64,000 bases of DNA from Exiguobacterium sp. AM39-5BH (GCF_003467445.1 NZ_QSGS01000001.1:310001-374000), one strand, 5' to 3'; shown: positions 8,525 through 17,794, counted from the first letter of the stretch. Numbers and translations are program-made. Notes: generated by a model from the letters alone, not told the origin.

Positions 8525-9917
8525 GATCGTCGTCATCGGCGGCGGTCCTGGCGGATATGTCGCGGCCATCAAGGCGGCCCAAGCCGGTAAAACTGTCGCA
8601 ATCGTGGAGGCCGAGAAACTCGGCGGGACATGTCTACATAAAGGCTGCATCCCGACGAAGGCGTTGTTGAAAGCGGCCCACGTCTATCAGACGGCGAAAC
8701 ATGGGAGCGCCTACGGCGTCGAGACGGGAACGGTCACGTTCAACATGGAACGGGCCCAATCGTTCAAACGCGATTTGGTCGCAGGGCTTGAGAAAGGCAT
8801 CGAGCACTTGATGAAACAAGGCAAGATTGAGGTATTCCGCGGCAAGGCCTCGATTTTAGGGCCGAGCATCTTCTCGCCGCAGCCGGGAACGGTCGCGGTC
8901 GAGGACAGCTCGGGCGAGTCTGAGCTCATCTTGCCGAACCAGCTCATCATCGCGACCGGGTCAATCCCGCGTGAACTACCAGGTCTGCCGTTTGACCATA
9001 CACGTATCTTGAACTCGGACGACCTGCTCCAGTTCGAGCAGTTGCCAGAATCCATTGCCATCGTCGGCGGTGGGGTCATCGGTGTCGAATGGGCCTCGAT
9101 GCTCATCGACCTTGATGTCGCGGTCACGTTGATTGAAGTCGGGGAGCGTCTGTTGCCGCTTGAAGACAAGGCGGTGTCACGGGAAGTCGAGCGACTCCTG
9201 AAAAAACGGGGCGTCCGTGTGTTGAAAAACGTCACCGTCGACCCGGAACGGACAGAAGTAGCAACCGATATCGTCGCGCTCGCGGTCGGCGAAGAGACGA
9301 TCTCGGTCGAGTGTGTGCTCGTCTCGGTCGGACGGGTCGCCAATACGGAACATCTCGGGTTACAGAACACATCGATTGTCGTCGAGAACGGTGTCATCCA
9401 AGTCGATGAGCAGTATCGGACGAAAGAACGTCACATCTTCGCCATCGGGGACTGCATCGGCAAGCTCCAGCTCGCCCATGTCGCCTCAGCGGAAGGTGTC
9501 AAGGCGGTCGAGACGATTCTCGGTCACGAGCCGACTCCGCTCGATTATGCGTTGATCCCGCGTTGCGTCTACGGGGTGCCGGAAGTCGCATCGGTCGGCA
9601 TGACCGAGGAAGCGGCCAAAGCGGCCGGTCATGAAGTGAAGACGGGCACGTATCGTTTCAACGGCCTCGGCAAGGCCCGCATCGAAGGACCGGCGGACGG
9701 ATTCGTCAAGCTCGTGTCCGACAAGTCGACCGACGACCTGCTCGGTGTGCATATCGTCGGGCCAAAAGCGACAGAACTGATCACAGAAGGCGGACTCGCT
9801 CTCGTCTTGAACGCCACGGCATGGGAAATGGGCCAACTCGTCCATCCTCACCCGGCGCTGAGCGAAGCGTTCCAAGAAGCGGCATTGGCCGTTGACGGAT
9901 TACCGATTCACGCCTAA
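8508..9917 (+). CDS. lpdV: Dihydrolipoyl dehydrogenase (E3) of the branched-chain 2-oxoacid complex
   Basis: A 469-residue FAD flavoprotein disulfide reductase that reoxidises the lipoyl groups of BkdB with NAD. FAD motif GGGPGGYVAA is at 11-20 and the redox-active pair Cys42/Cys47 lies in GGTCLHKGCIPTKALL. The NAD motif GGGVIGVEWA is near 182-192. The C-terminal catalytic His-Glu pair is in HPHPALSEAFQEA. The ATG at 8508 is preferred over 8493 since GAGGGGGA lies 6 bp ahead of it. It is the fourth gene of the operon and is complete. Confidence 0.94.
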   Translation: MAREFEIVVIGGGPGGYVAAIKAAQAGKTVAIVEAEKLGGTCLHKGCIPTKALLKAAHVYQTAKHGSAYGVETGTVTFNMERAQSFKRDLVAGLEKGIEHLMKQGKIEVFRGKASILGPSIFSPQPGTVAVEDSSGESELILPNQLIIATGSIPRELPGLPFDHTRILNSDDLLQFEQLPESIAIVGGGVIGVEWASMLIDLDVAVTLIEVGERLLPLEDKAVSREVERLLKKRGVRVLKNVTVDPERTEVATDIVALAVGEETISVECVLVSVGRVANTEHLGLQNTSIVVENGVIQVDEQYRTKERHIFAIGDCIGKLQLAHVASAEGVKAVETILGHEPTPLDYALIPRCVYGVPEVASVGMTEEAAKAAGHEVKTGTYRFNGLGKARIEGPADGFVKLVSDKSTDDLLGVHIVGPKATELITEGGLALVLNATAWEMGQLVHPHPALSEAFQEAALAVDGLPIHA

Positions 9918-9929
9918 GGAGGAAACAGA

Positions 9930-10936
9930 ATGGAACAGATGACTGTGAATTCATATGAGGAACTAGGATTGACGAAACAAGACCTCGGTGCGATGTACGA
10001 GACGATGGTCCGCGCCCGTAAAATCGATGAGCGCATGTGGAAATTGAACCGTGCCGGAAAAATCCCGTTCGTCGTCTCGTGTCAAGGACAAGAGGCGGCC
10101 CAAGTCGGGGCAGCGTTCGCGCTTGAGAAAGGGACGGACTATATTCTCCCGTATTACCGCGATGTCGCCGTGGTCCTCCACTTCGGGCAGACGGCACGCG
10201 ATTTGATGTTGTCGGCGTTCGCCAAGGCGGAGGACCCGAACTCGGGCGGTCGTCAAATGCCGGGCCATTTCGGTTCAAAACAGCACCGCATCGTGACGGG
10301 CTCGTCTCCGGTGACGACACAAGTGCCTCATGCGGTCGGTGTGGCGCTCGCCGCCAAACTGAAAAAAGAAGAACTCGTCACGTTCGTCTCGTTCGGAGAG
10401 GGCTCATCGAACCAAGGTGACTTCCACGAGGCGCGAACTTCGCGGGTGTGCATAAGTTGCCAGTGATTTTGTTCTGTGAGAACAACAAGTACGCCATCTC
10501 GGTACCCCTTTCGAAACAACTCGCTTGCGAGCGCGTATCGGATCGTGCTAAAGGGTATGGGATGCCGGGCGTCACGGTCGATGGAACAGATCCGATTGCC
10601 GTCTATGTCGCTGTGAAAGAAGCCCGCGCCCGGGCACTTCGCGGCGAAGGACCGACGCTCATCGAAGCCGAAGTCGAACGGCTCGTACCGCATTCGTCGG
10701 ATGACGATGACAAAGCGTACCGCTCGGTCGAAGAGTTGGCTGACCTGAAGAATCGCGACGGGAATCAATTATTCCGCAAGCGTTTGATTGAGGACGGCGT
10801 CATGACCGAGGAAGAACTCGCAGAGATCGAGGCAAACGTCGATCGTGAAGTGAATGAGGCGACAGCGTACGCCGACAAGGCACCGTATGCGTCTCCTGAA
10901 TCGACGATGGACCATGTGTACGAGGGGGAAATGTGA
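9930..10936 (+). pseudogene. bkdAA: 2-oxoisovalerate dehydrogenase E1 alpha, split by a frameshift
   Basis: Frame one covers 9930-10466 and frame two runs from about 10440 to the stop at 10934-10936. Joined, they give the expected ~335 residues. The break is inside the thiamine-diphosphate motif: FGEGSSNQGDFHEA is followed after the shift by NFAGVHKLPVILFCENN, so one base is missing near 10431-10437. The subunit decarboxylates 2-oxoacids from leucine, valine and isoleucine with thiamine diphosphate. AGGAGG precedes the start. Its stop overlaps the bkdAB start (TGATG). Every other part of the complex is intact, so a sequence error is the likelier cause. Confidence 0.87.
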
Positions 10937-11913
10937 TGAAAACGTTTATTGAAGCGATCAATGAAGCGATTCATGAAGAGATGGAACGTGATGAGAACGT
11001 CTTCGTGCTCGGAGAAGATGTCGGCGTCCGCGGCGGCGTGTTCCGCGCGACGCAAGGCTTGATTGAGAAGTACGGCGAGGACCGCGTCATCGATGCGCCG
11101 CTCGCCGAGAGCGCGATTGCAGGTGTCGGCATCGGGGCGGCCATGTACGGCATGCGTCCGATCGCCGAGATGCAGTTCGCCGACTTCATCATGCCGGCGG
11201 TCAACCAAATCGTTTCCGAAGCGGCAAAAATCCGCTACCGTTCGAACAATGATTGGACGTGTCCGATGGTCATCCGGGCACCGTTCGGCGGCGGGATTCA
11301 TGGCGCACTCTATCACTCCCAATCGGTCGAGGCGATGTTCAACTCGACGCCTGGACTCAAAGTCGTCATCCCATCTGACCCGGTCGATGCGAAAGGGTTG
11401 CTCAAGGCAGCCATCCGCTCGAACGACCCGGTCCTCTTCTTCGAACATAAACGGGCGTACCGCCTCTTGAAAGCCGACCTTCCGACCGACGACTATACGG
11501 TCGAAATCGGCAAGGCCGCCGTCAAGCGGGAAGGTGACGACATCACAATCATCACGTACGGTCTGTGCGTCCACATGGCCCAGGAAGCGGCGAAGACGCT
11601 CGAAGCCGAAGGCATCAGCACGCACATCCTCGATTTGCGCACGATCTATCCGCTCGACCAAGAAGGGATCGTCGAAGCCGTCAAAAAGACCGGGAAAGTG
11701 CTCCTCGTCACCGAAGACAATAAGGAAGGCAGCATCATCGGGGAAGTCGCGGCCATCATCGCGGAGAAAGCGCTGTTTGAACTCGATGCGCCGATCGAGC
11801 GTATGGCGGGACCGGACGTTCCGTCGATGCCGTATGCACCACCGATGGAGAAGTTCTTCATCGTATCCCCTGAAAAAATCGCGGAGCGGGCACGTCAGCT
11901 CGCCGCCTTTTAA
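10936..11913 (+). CDS. bkdAB: 2-oxoisovalerate dehydrogenase E1 beta
   Basis: A 325-residue transketolase-like subunit that pairs with BkdAA in the E1 heterotetramer. Typical features are FVLGEDVGVRGGVFRATQGL near the N-terminus, the pyrimidine-binding domain in the first half, and the C-terminal transketolase domain beginning near residue 200 (VKREGDDITIITYG). The ATG at 10936 overlaps the bkdAA stop by one base, and GAGGGGGA lies just before it. The GTG three bases earlier is less likely. Length is normal for the family. Confidence 0.95.
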   Translation: MKTFIEAINEAIHEEMERDENVFVLGEDVGVRGGVFRATQGLIEKYGEDRVIDAPLAESAIAGVGIGAAMYGMRPIAEMQFADFIMPAVNQIVSEAAKIRYRSNNDWTCPMVIRAPFGGGIHGALYHSQSVEAMFNSTPGLKVVIPSDPVDAKGLLKAAIRSNDPVLFFEHKRAYRLLKADLPTDDYTVEIGKAAVKREGDDITIITYGLCVHMAQEAAKTLEAEGISTHILDLRTIYPLDQEGIVEAVKKTGKVLLVTEDNKEGSIIGEVAAIIAEKALFELDAPIERMAGPDVPSMPYAPPMEKFFIVSPEKIAERARQLAAF

Positions 11914-11924
11914 GGAGGGGTCAT

Positions 11925-13244
11925 ATGGAACAGACAATTAAAATGCCACAGCTCGGGGAAAGTGTCACTGAGGGGACGATTACAACGTTTCTCGTCAAAC
12001 CAGGTGACCGCGTCGAGGAGTATGAGCCGCTCGCCGAGGTCATGACCGATAAAGTAACCGCTGAGATTCCGGCGACGAGTGCCGGTGTCGTGAAACAGAT
12101 TTTAATCAGTGAAGGCGACACGGTCGCCGTCGGCACACCGGTCCTCGTCATGGAAGTCGAAGGTGCCGATTCGGCGCCCGCAAAAGTCGAAGTGAAAGCA
12201 GAACCGGCACAAGTCGAAGCGGCCCCGATCGAGCCGAAGCAAGCGGTCACTGCAGCGTCGGCCGCGCCACGAAAACAGAATAACGGTCGTTTCTCGCCGG
12301 CCGTCATCCGACTCGCCAATGAGAACGCGATCGACTTGAACGAACTCGACGGCAGTGGCCTCGGTGGTCGCATCACGCGCAAAGATGTCCTCCGCTACTT
12401 ATCGGAAGGCCGTCCGGTCAAGCCGGAAGCGGCGACGCAAGTGCCGCTTCAAGAGACGATGACAAAAACGAAGCTCGACGTACCTGAGTCGGCCGCGGCA
12501 CCTTCCGTGTCACCATCTGTGGCGGCAACCGACGCGTCGTCGGATCGAGTCGAACTCATTCCGACGGCAGGTGTCCGTCAAGCGATTGCCAACAACATGG
12601 TCCGTTCGAAACATGAGGCTCCCCATGCGTGGCTCATGATCGAGGTGGATGTGACGAACCTCGTCACGGCCCGGGCCAAGTTGAAAGACGAGTTCTTCAA
12701 ACGGGAAGGCGTCAAACTGACGTTCATGCCGTTCTTTATGAAAGCGGCCATTGAGGCGCTGAAAAAACACCCGATGATGAACTCGGAATGGGCGGGCGAT
12801 CACATCAAAGTCCATCAAGACATCCATCTGTCGGTCGCCGTCGCGGCGAACGACGCCCTCTACGTCCCGGTCATCAAGCACGCGGACGAGAAGAACATCA
12901 AAGGTCTCGCCGTCGCACTTCAAGACGTCGCGGCCCGTGCCCGCGGCAACCGCTTGAAAGCGGACGAGATGCGGGGCGGCACGTTCACGATCAACAATAC
13001 GGGTGCGTTCGGTTCGATTCAGTCGGCACCGATTCTGAATTACCCGCAAGCGGCGATCTTGTCGGTCGAGTCGATCGTGAAGCGCCCAGTTTGGGTGAAC
13101 GGGATGTTCGCGGCGCGTGACATGGTCAACTTGTGCATGTCGGTCGACCACCGTGTCCTCGACGGTCTCGTCGCCGGTCAGTTCTTGCAGGCGATCAAGC
13201 AGTCGCTCGAATCGATCGACCCAGACACGTATACGCTCTATTGA
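11925..13244 (+). CDS. bkdB: Dihydrolipoamide acyltransferase (E2) of the branched-chain 2-oxoacid complex
   Basis: A 439-residue E2 core protein. It has one lipoyl domain (1-75) with the lipoylated Lys43 in MTDKVTAEIP, an Ala/Pro/Glu-rich linker, and a peripheral-subunit-binding domain (about 124-160, SPAVIRLANENAIDLNEL). A second linker is followed by the acyltransferase catalytic domain (about 205-439) with the VDHRVLDG active-site motif near 407. It carries acyl groups from E1 to CoA. AAGGAGGGG precedes ATG 11925. It is the last gene of the operon and is followed by a strong terminator into which a group II intron has inserted. Confidence 0.95.
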   Translation: MEQTIKMPQLGESVTEGTITTFLVKPGDRVEEYEPLAEVMTDKVTAEIPATSAGVVKQILISEGDTVAVGTPVLVMEVEGADSAPAKVEVKAEPAQVEAAPIEPKQAVTAASAAPRKQNNGRFSPAVIRLANENAIDLNELDGSGLGGRITRKDVLRYLSEGRPVKPEAATQVPLQETMTKTKLDVPESAAAPSVSPSVAATDASSDRVELIPTAGVRQAIANNMVRSKHEAPHAWLMIEVDVTNLVTARAKLKDEFFKREGVKLTFMPFFMKAAIEALKKHPMMNSEWAGDHIKVHQDIHLSVAVAANDALYVPVIKHADEKNIKGLAVALQDVAARARGNRLKADEMRGGTFTINNTGAFGSIQSAPILNYPQAAILSVESIVKRPVWVNGMFAARDMVNLCMSVDHRVLDGLVAGQFLQAIKQSLESIDPDTYTLY

Positions 13245-13250
13245 GTCATA

Positions 13251-13279
13251 TCCTGCCTTCAGTCGAAGGCAGGATTTTT
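13251..13279 (+). terminator. Terminator of the bkd operon and target of the group IIC intron
   Basis: TCCTGCCTTC-AGTC-GAAGGCAGGA forms a 10-bp stem and is followed by TTTTT. The intron 5' end lies 3-5 bp after the T tract, the usual insertion position for group IIC introns. Confidence 0.93.
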
Positions 13280-13834
13280 CAGTGTGCCCGGCATGGGCGT
13301 AATCTATAGGGTGCAAGTCCCGAACTGTGAAGGCAGAAGTAACAGTTAGCCAAGCGCAAGGGTGTCCACGGCGACGTGGAATCTGAAGGAAGCGGGCGGC
13401 AAACCTCCGGTCTGAGGAACACGAACTTCATACGAGGCTATGTGCGACTGGGTGAGCCTGCTGAACAAGGCAAAGCCCTTTCTGCCGAAGGTCGCATGCA
13501 GTAAATGGAGCAGATAGATGGAGGGAAAGATTGCGTCCTTACCCGGGGAGCTCTGATTGGAACGCCAAGTACCCTTGGTAACCCGCCCAGTGATGGGCGG
13601 CTGAACAATCAGAAGTCAGCAGAGGCCATAGTACCACCCTGTCTCGAGACAAGTGGGAAGGGCCGAACAATTAAGAGAGAACAACATCTTGGCAGGCAGT
13701 CGCTGTGATGAACACAGACAACCCGTCAGGGCTTGCTTGAATGGAGGACGTGGTGAATTCCACTGGGGACATCAAGAGGGTGGAGCAGGGACTGGATAAA
13801 GAAGAAGCGTTGTTCACGGAAAGAGGCATAACGA

Positions 13835-15097
13835 ATGTTAATGGAACAGATTCTGTCACGGGAAAATTTAATACGTGCCCTGAACCGAGTGGTTCAGAAC
13901 AAAGGAAGCCACGGTGTCGACGGAATGCCCGTACAAAACCTGCGAGCGCATGTCATCGAACACTGGGACACCATGAAGGTGGAGCTTCTGTCGGGAACCT
14001 ACCAGCCGCAACCGGTCCGCAGGGTCGAAATCCCGAAACCTGACGGCGGTGTGCGACTGCTCGGCATCCCTACCGTGATGGATCGCTTCATTCAACAGGC
14101 GATCGCCCAGGTGTTGTCGTCTATCTACGACCCCACGTTCTCTGACCACAGCTATGGATTCCGACCGAATCGGAATGCCCACGAGGCGGTCAAGAAAGCA
14201 AAAGGGTACATCGCAGAGGGAAATCGCTGGGTGGTCGATATCGACCTGGAGAAATTCTTCGACCGGGTGAACCATGACAAGCTCATGGGGCTTCTGGCGA
14301 AGCGAATCGAGGACAAGTGTCTGCTCAAGCTCATCCACAAGTATCTGAAAACCGGAATCATGATAAACGGAGTCGTGACGGACAACGAGGAAGGCACTCC
14401 GCAAGGAGGCCCACTCAGCCCACTGCTCTCGAACATCGTCCTAGACGAACTGGACAAGGAACTCGAGAAGCGTGGACATCAGTTCGTCCGCTACGCCGAT
14501 GACTGCAACATCTATGTGAAAACACCAAAAGCGGGAAATCGGGTCATGAGGTCGGAGACCTCCTATATCGAAGGGAAGCTGAAGCTGAAAGTGAACGGCA
14601 ACAAGTCCGCCGTGGACCGCCCATGGAGACGAAAGTTCCTCGGGTTCAGCTTCACGAAGCACAGAGAACCGAAAGTACGGATTGCCAAAGCCAGTGTGAA
14701 CCGGATGAAAGATAAAATCCGCGACATCACATCGCGAAAGAGACCGTACTCGATGGAGGTCCGTATCCAAAAGCTGAACCAATACCTGATGGGATGGTGC
14801 GGATACTTTGCGTTGGCAGACACACCGAGTGTGTTCAAGACCCTCGAGTCGTGGATTCGAAGAAGGCTACGCATGTGCGTGTGGAAGAGCTGGAAGAAGC
14901 CGAGCACAAAAGTGAGAAAGCTCACCGGACTGGGCATCCCGAAAGGGAAAGCCCATGAATGGGGCAACTCACGGAAGGGTTACTGGCGGATTTCAAAAAG
15001 TCCGATACTGCACAAAGCCCTTGGGAACTCCTACTGGAGTTCCCAAGGGCTCAAAAGTCTGGTATCACGTTATGAAACTTTGCGTCATACATCTTAA
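13835..15097 (+). CDS. ltrA: Group IIC intron-encoded reverse transcriptase/maturase
   Basis: A 420-residue protein. Reverse transcriptase motifs occur in order: HGVDGM, GIPTVMDRFIQQAI, YGFRPNRNAHEAV, the catalytic Asp in VVDIDLEKFFD, EGTPQGGPLSPLLSNI, and YADD near 219-222. A thumb/maturase (X) domain with LNQYLMGWCGYF and KGYWRIS follows. There is no C-terminal HNH endonuclease, as is usual for IIC. The protein splices its own intron RNA and copies it at new sites. The reading frame is intact, so the element may be mobile. AAAGAGG is 9 bp before ATG 13835; ATG 13841 is an alternative. Confidence 0.95.
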   Translation: MLMEQILSRENLIRALNRVVQNKGSHGVDGMPVQNLRAHVIEHWDTMKVELLSGTYQPQPVRRVEIPKPDGGVRLLGIPTVMDRFIQQAIAQVLSSIYDPTFSDHSYGFRPNRNAHEAVKKAKGYIAEGNRWVVDIDLEKFFDRVNHDKLMGLLAKRIEDKCLLKLIHKYLKTGIMINGVVTDNEEGTPQGGPLSPLLSNIVLDELDKELEKRGHQFVRYADDCNIYVKTPKAGNRVMRSETSYIEGKLKLKVNGNKSAVDRPWRRKFLGFSFTKHREPKVRIAKASVNRMKDKIRDITSRKRPYSMEVRIQKLNQYLMGWCGYFALADTPSVFKTLESWIRRRLRMCVWKSWKKPSTKVRKLTGLGIPKGKAHEWGNSRKGYWRISKSPILHKALGNSYWSSQGLKSLVSRYETLRHTS

Positions 15098-15101
15098 TTG
15101 A

Positions 15102-15133
15102 ACCGCCGTATACCGAACGGTACGTACGGTGGT
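15102..15133 (+). other. Group II intron domain V (catalytic hairpin)
   Basis: ACCGCCGTA pairs with TACGGTGGT, TACC pairs with GGTA around a four-base GAAC loop, and CG forms the two-nucleotide bulge. This is the standard 32-34 nt domain V architecture, with the CGC triad. Domain VI follows at about 15140-15168. Confidence 0.88.
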
Positions 15134-15175
15134 GTGAGAGGTCGGGAGTTAATCACTCCCTCCTACTCGATTATG

Positions 15176-15207
15176 GAAAATAAAAAAGCCACGGAATTGT
15201 CCGTGGC
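15176..15207 (-). terminator. Terminator of spo0M
   Basis: Read leftward: GCCACGGAC-AATT-CCGTGGC with an imperfect top, followed by TTTTTTATTTT. It lies 9 bp beyond the spo0M stop, so the intron is placed between two convergent terminators. Confidence 0.85.
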
Positions 15208-15215
15208 AACATGGT

Positions 15216-15992
15216 TCAGATGGAACGTTCAATCAATGCCTCGAGATCGCGGCGAATCCGTTCGGGCGAAGTGAGCTCGGTGTTCGTGTAGCTGAGGCGG
15301 TGTGTCGATTCGTTGGTCCCGGTCAAGTCGGCGAACAGGCTGCCGAGATTGTGGACGCTCTTGTCGACTTGAATCAATAAATCTAACGACGATTCTGTTT
15401 GGAGCATGACGACTTCGAGCTCATCGAGTTTACGTCCGTAGCTCGTCCCGTTCGGCGAGTATTCGAGCTCTTGGGCAATCGGGAGACGGCCGGAACGATG
15501 GCGGGCCGGAAGCATCTCCGTATCGGCCTTCTTCAAGCGGAAGCCGATGTCGTCGAGCACGTCGAGGACGACCTGCTGGGCCTGGTTCGGTTTGACGAGA
15601 ATCGAGTCCTCGTCTTTCGGGTCGACGGCCTGGGCGATATCGAGACCGGTCTCAATCCACGATTTCGATTGGCTGACCGAAATCGGCGTGTTGAAAGGCA
15701 CGTCGATCGTGAACGGGATTTCTTTCACTTCGTCGGGACCAATCATGAACGGCGCTTCGTTCAACAAAATCTTCTCAATCGTGAACGTCGAGTACGTTGT
15801 CTTGTCGTTCACCTCATGCTTATAGAGCGTGTTGAAGAAGATGTAAATCCGGTCGACCGATTGCTCGGTGCTGCCACCTTTGATATGGACGACGCCGTTG
15901 AGCGTGCCGCCTGGGACACAAGCGCTCTCTTCGAGTCGTGTATCCACCGTCGCGGCACCGATTCCGATTGATGATAATAACTTTTTGAACAT
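15216..15992 (-). CDS. spo0M: Sporulation-control protein Spo0M
   Basis: A 258-residue protein, exactly the length of B. subtilis Spo0M. The N-terminal arrestin-like beta-sandwich (MFKKLLSSIGIGAATVDTRL onward) covers about 1-140. A second beta domain and helical end follow. In Bacillus it modulates Spo0A-dependent development and localises with the cytoskeleton; its role in a non-sporulating host is unknown. AGGAGG is 7 bp before the ATG at 15992, which rules out a 19-residue N-terminal extension. It is divergent from the methyltransferase gene, and an inverted repeat lies between them. Confidence 0.88.
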   Translation of the reverse strand: MFKKLLSSIGIGAATVDTRLEESACVPGGTLNGVVHIKGGSTEQSVDRIYIFFNTLYKHEVNDKTTYSTFTIEKILLNEAPFMIGPDEVKEIPFTIDVPFNTPISVSQSKSWIETGLDIAQAVDPKDEDSILVKPNQAQQVVLDVLDDIGFRLKKADTEMLPARHRSGRLPIAQELEYSPNGTSYGRKLDELEVVMLQTESSLDLLIQVDKSVHNLGSLFADLTGTNESTHRLSYTNTELTSPERIRRDLEALIERSI

Positions 15993-16016
15993 ACAATGAT
16001 CCTCCTTTGACGTTTG

Positions 16017-16052
16017 CACGTGTTCGTGTAATAGTATGTACGAATACACGTG
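16017..16052. repeat. Inverted repeat between spo0M and the methyltransferase gene, possible operator
   Basis: CACGTGTTCGT at 16017-16027 and ACGAATACACGTG at 16040-16052 form an imperfect dyad (one 2-nt bulge) around a 12-nt spacer. It lies in the shared upstream region of two divergent genes, so it could be a regulator site. No regulator is identified. Confidence 0.4.
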
Positions 16053-16091
16053 AACAAAAGTTTCGAAACTATTGAAAAAAGGATGAACGCA

Positions 16092-17276
16092 GTGGAATAT
16101 ACAGAGTTAAAACAGCGACTCGCTGATGTGATTCGCCAGAACGAGCTCGTGACGGCGACAATCAGCCAACCGCGTCAAAAGTCGAACGATTTGCGCCGGG
16201 TCAAATTGAAGCCGGTCCTGTTGAAAGGCGAGTACCATATACAATTCGAATACCAATTTGAACGGGTAATGAAACATAAAAATCTCACACCGGACGAGGC
16301 GGTCATCGAACTCGATGAATTGCTCGAGACGTTCCGCCAAGGACAGTTCCAGTTGAAGGCGTCCGAATTCCACTTTCAACTGTCTAAAAAGTTCAAAGTG
16401 ACGTTCAAGGAGCGCGAGACGGCCGTCAAACAAGTGAAGCTGAGTCATAACCGCGAGAAGCAGTACCTGTTGCCGCTCGATGAGCCGGTACCGTTCCTCA
16501 TCCGACTCGGCGTCCAGTCCGAGGATGGGAAAGTGAAACGCCAAAAGTATGATAAGTTCAAGCAAATCAATCGCTTCCTGGAATTTATCGAAGACTCGAT
16601 CAAACATTTACCGACCGACCGGACGATTCGGATTCTCGACTTCGGATCGGGTAAGTCGTATTTGACGTTCGCTCTCTATCACTTCCTGCATGAAATGAAA
16701 GGTTATGACGTCCATATCACGGGACTTGATTTGAAGAAAGAAGTCATCGAGGAATGCGCCGGGATTGCGCGCGATCTCGGCTATGAACGTCTCGAGTTCC
16801 TCGTCGGTGACATCAACGAGTTCGAAGGCGAGACGGCTGTCGATATGGTCGTCACGCTTCATGCGTGCGACATTGCGACAGATATGGCGCTCGCCCGGGC
16901 CGTGCGTTGGGGTGCGAAAGTCATCTTGAGCGTGCCGTGCTGTCAAAAAGAATTGAATCGTCAACTCGAGGCGCCGAGTCTCGACGTCATGTTGCAACAT
17001 GGGCTCGTTAAAGAACGGTTCGCGGCGCTCGCCACGGATTCGATTCGGGCCGAATTACTTGGACTCGTCGGCTATGAGGCGCAACTGCTCGAGTTCATCG
17101 ACATGGAGCACACACCGAAGAACATCCTCATTCGGGCCTATTTGACGAACCGCGAAGCGACCGACGAAGCGCGGGCCCGTTATGTGGCATTCAAGACGCT
17201 CTTGAACGCGACACCGTTCCTTGAAGGACAATTGAGCGATAGACTTGTCCTAACCGATCCACAAGACGTAAAATGA
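16092..17276 (+). CDS. Class I SAM-dependent methyltransferase (Methyltransf_32-like)
   Basis: About 394 residues. The C-terminal half carries a SAM-binding Rossmann fold: ILDFGSGKSYLTFALYHFL is motif I (about 180-200), HITGLDLKK is motif II, and VVTLHACDIATDMALARAV plus ILSVPCCQKE are the late motifs. The CC-containing motif resembles the Methyltransf_32 family, whose members include RNA methyltransferase-like proteins. The target is unknown. The start is uncertain: GTG 16092 has AAGGA 8 bp upstream, while ATG 16083 and GTG 16050 are longer options without well-placed SD sequences. It is complete and followed by brxB. Confidence 0.8.
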   Translation: MEYTELKQRLADVIRQNELVTATISQPRQKSNDLRRVKLKPVLLKGEYHIQFEYQFERVMKHKNLTPDEAVIELDELLETFRQGQFQLKASEFHFQLSKKFKVTFKERETAVKQVKLSHNREKQYLLPLDEPVPFLIRLGVQSEDGKVKRQKYDKFKQINRFLEFIEDSIKHLPTDRTIRILDFGSGKSYLTFALYHFLHEMKGYDVHITGLDLKKEVIEECAGIARDLGYERLEFLVGDINEFEGETAVDMVVTLHACDIATDMALARAVRWGAKVILSVPCCQKELNRQLEAPSLDVMLQHGLVKERFAALATDSIRAELLGLVGYEAQLLEFIDMEHTPKNILIRAYLTNREATDEARARYVAFKTLLNATPFLEGQLSDRLVLTDPQDVK

Positions 17277-17310
17277 GAAAGAATAGACGCAAGTCGAAAG
17301 GGGAAACAAT

Positions 17311-17739
17311 ATGGATTTTCAATTATACTTTCAAGATGTAGTCGAACAAGCTCGCAATGAGGTACGCGCCGCGGGGTACACAGAACTCACGACACCAGAA
17401 GAAGTCGACGCGGCGTTAACGAAAGAAGGCAAGACGCTCGTGCTCATCAACTCGGTATGTGGCTGTGCCGGTGGCATCGCCCGTCCGGCAGCGGCGTACG
17501 TGAACAAGATGGAAGGCGTCAAACCGGACCAGTTCGTCACTGTGTTCGCGGGTCAAGACCGTGAAGCGACGGACCGGGCCCGTGAATATTTCGAAGGTTA
17601 CGCCCCGTCGTCACCGTCGATCGCGCTGTTAGAAGACGGCAATATCGTCACGATGGTCGAACGGAGCACGATCGAGTCATCGACGGCCGAAGAGCTTGTC
17701 GAGCAGTTACAGACATTGTTCGATATTTACTACGCCTAA
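17311..17739 (+). CDS. brxB: Bacilliredoxin BrxB (YqiW-type, BrxA/BrxB family)
   Basis: A 142-residue thioredoxin-fold protein that removes bacillithiol from S-bacillithiolated proteins. The active site is VCGCAGG (CGC at about residues 48-52), the hallmark of the family. [21 protein letters not shown] and [11 protein letters not shown] closely follow the YqiW pattern rather than YphP. GAAAGGGG precedes the ATG. A terminator follows. In Bacillus yqiW lies near the bkd cluster, so the context agrees. Confidence 0.9.
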   Translation: MDFQLYFQDVVEQARNEVRAAGYTELTTPEEVDAALTKEGKTLVLINSVCGCAGGIARPAAAYVNKMEGVKPDQFVTVFAGQDREATDRAREYFEGYAPSSPSIALLEDGNIVTMVERSTIESSTAEELVEQLQTLFDIYYA

Positions 17740-17745
17740 GAAGTG

Positions 17746-17775
17746 AGCGCAGAGGCATTGCCTTTGCGCTTTTCC
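17746..17775 (+). terminator. Terminator of brxB
   Basis: GCGCAGAGGC-ATT-GCCTTTGCGC pairs with one mismatch, followed by TTTTCC. Confidence 0.8.
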
Positions 17776-17794
17776 TTAAGAAGGGATCGATGAG

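Larger units (their letters stand above)
13282..15171 (+). mobile_element. Group II intron, class IIC, with encoded reverse transcriptase
   Basis: The 5' end GTGTG at 13282 fits the GUGYG consensus. About 550 nt of structured, non-coding domain I-IV sequence is followed by the IEP gene, a clear domain V (15102-15133) and a domain VI hairpin, ending CTACTCGAT near 15171. Domain V has CGC instead of AGC as its catalytic triad, a IIC trait, and the IEP has no HNH endonuclease. The element sits directly after the bkdB terminator and in front of the spo0M terminator (leftward), so it disrupts no gene. Class IIC introns are known to recognise terminator hairpins rather than specific homing sites. 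Boundaries are judged from consensus and may be off by 1-3 nt. Confidence 0.92.

Noticed and set aside
10765..11937. 390-residue open frame antisense to bkdAB
   Set aside because: It is the codon-bias shadow of a real gene: Arg/Asp/Val-rich, no RBS, no recognisable domain. The same applies to long antisense frames at 8711-9397, 20642-21658, 21900-22529 and 12510-13316.
13835..15097. Reverse transcriptase as a retron or DGR enzyme
   Set aside because: A group II domain V/VI lies directly downstream and a structured intron 5' part upstream. There are no msr/msd or template repeats.
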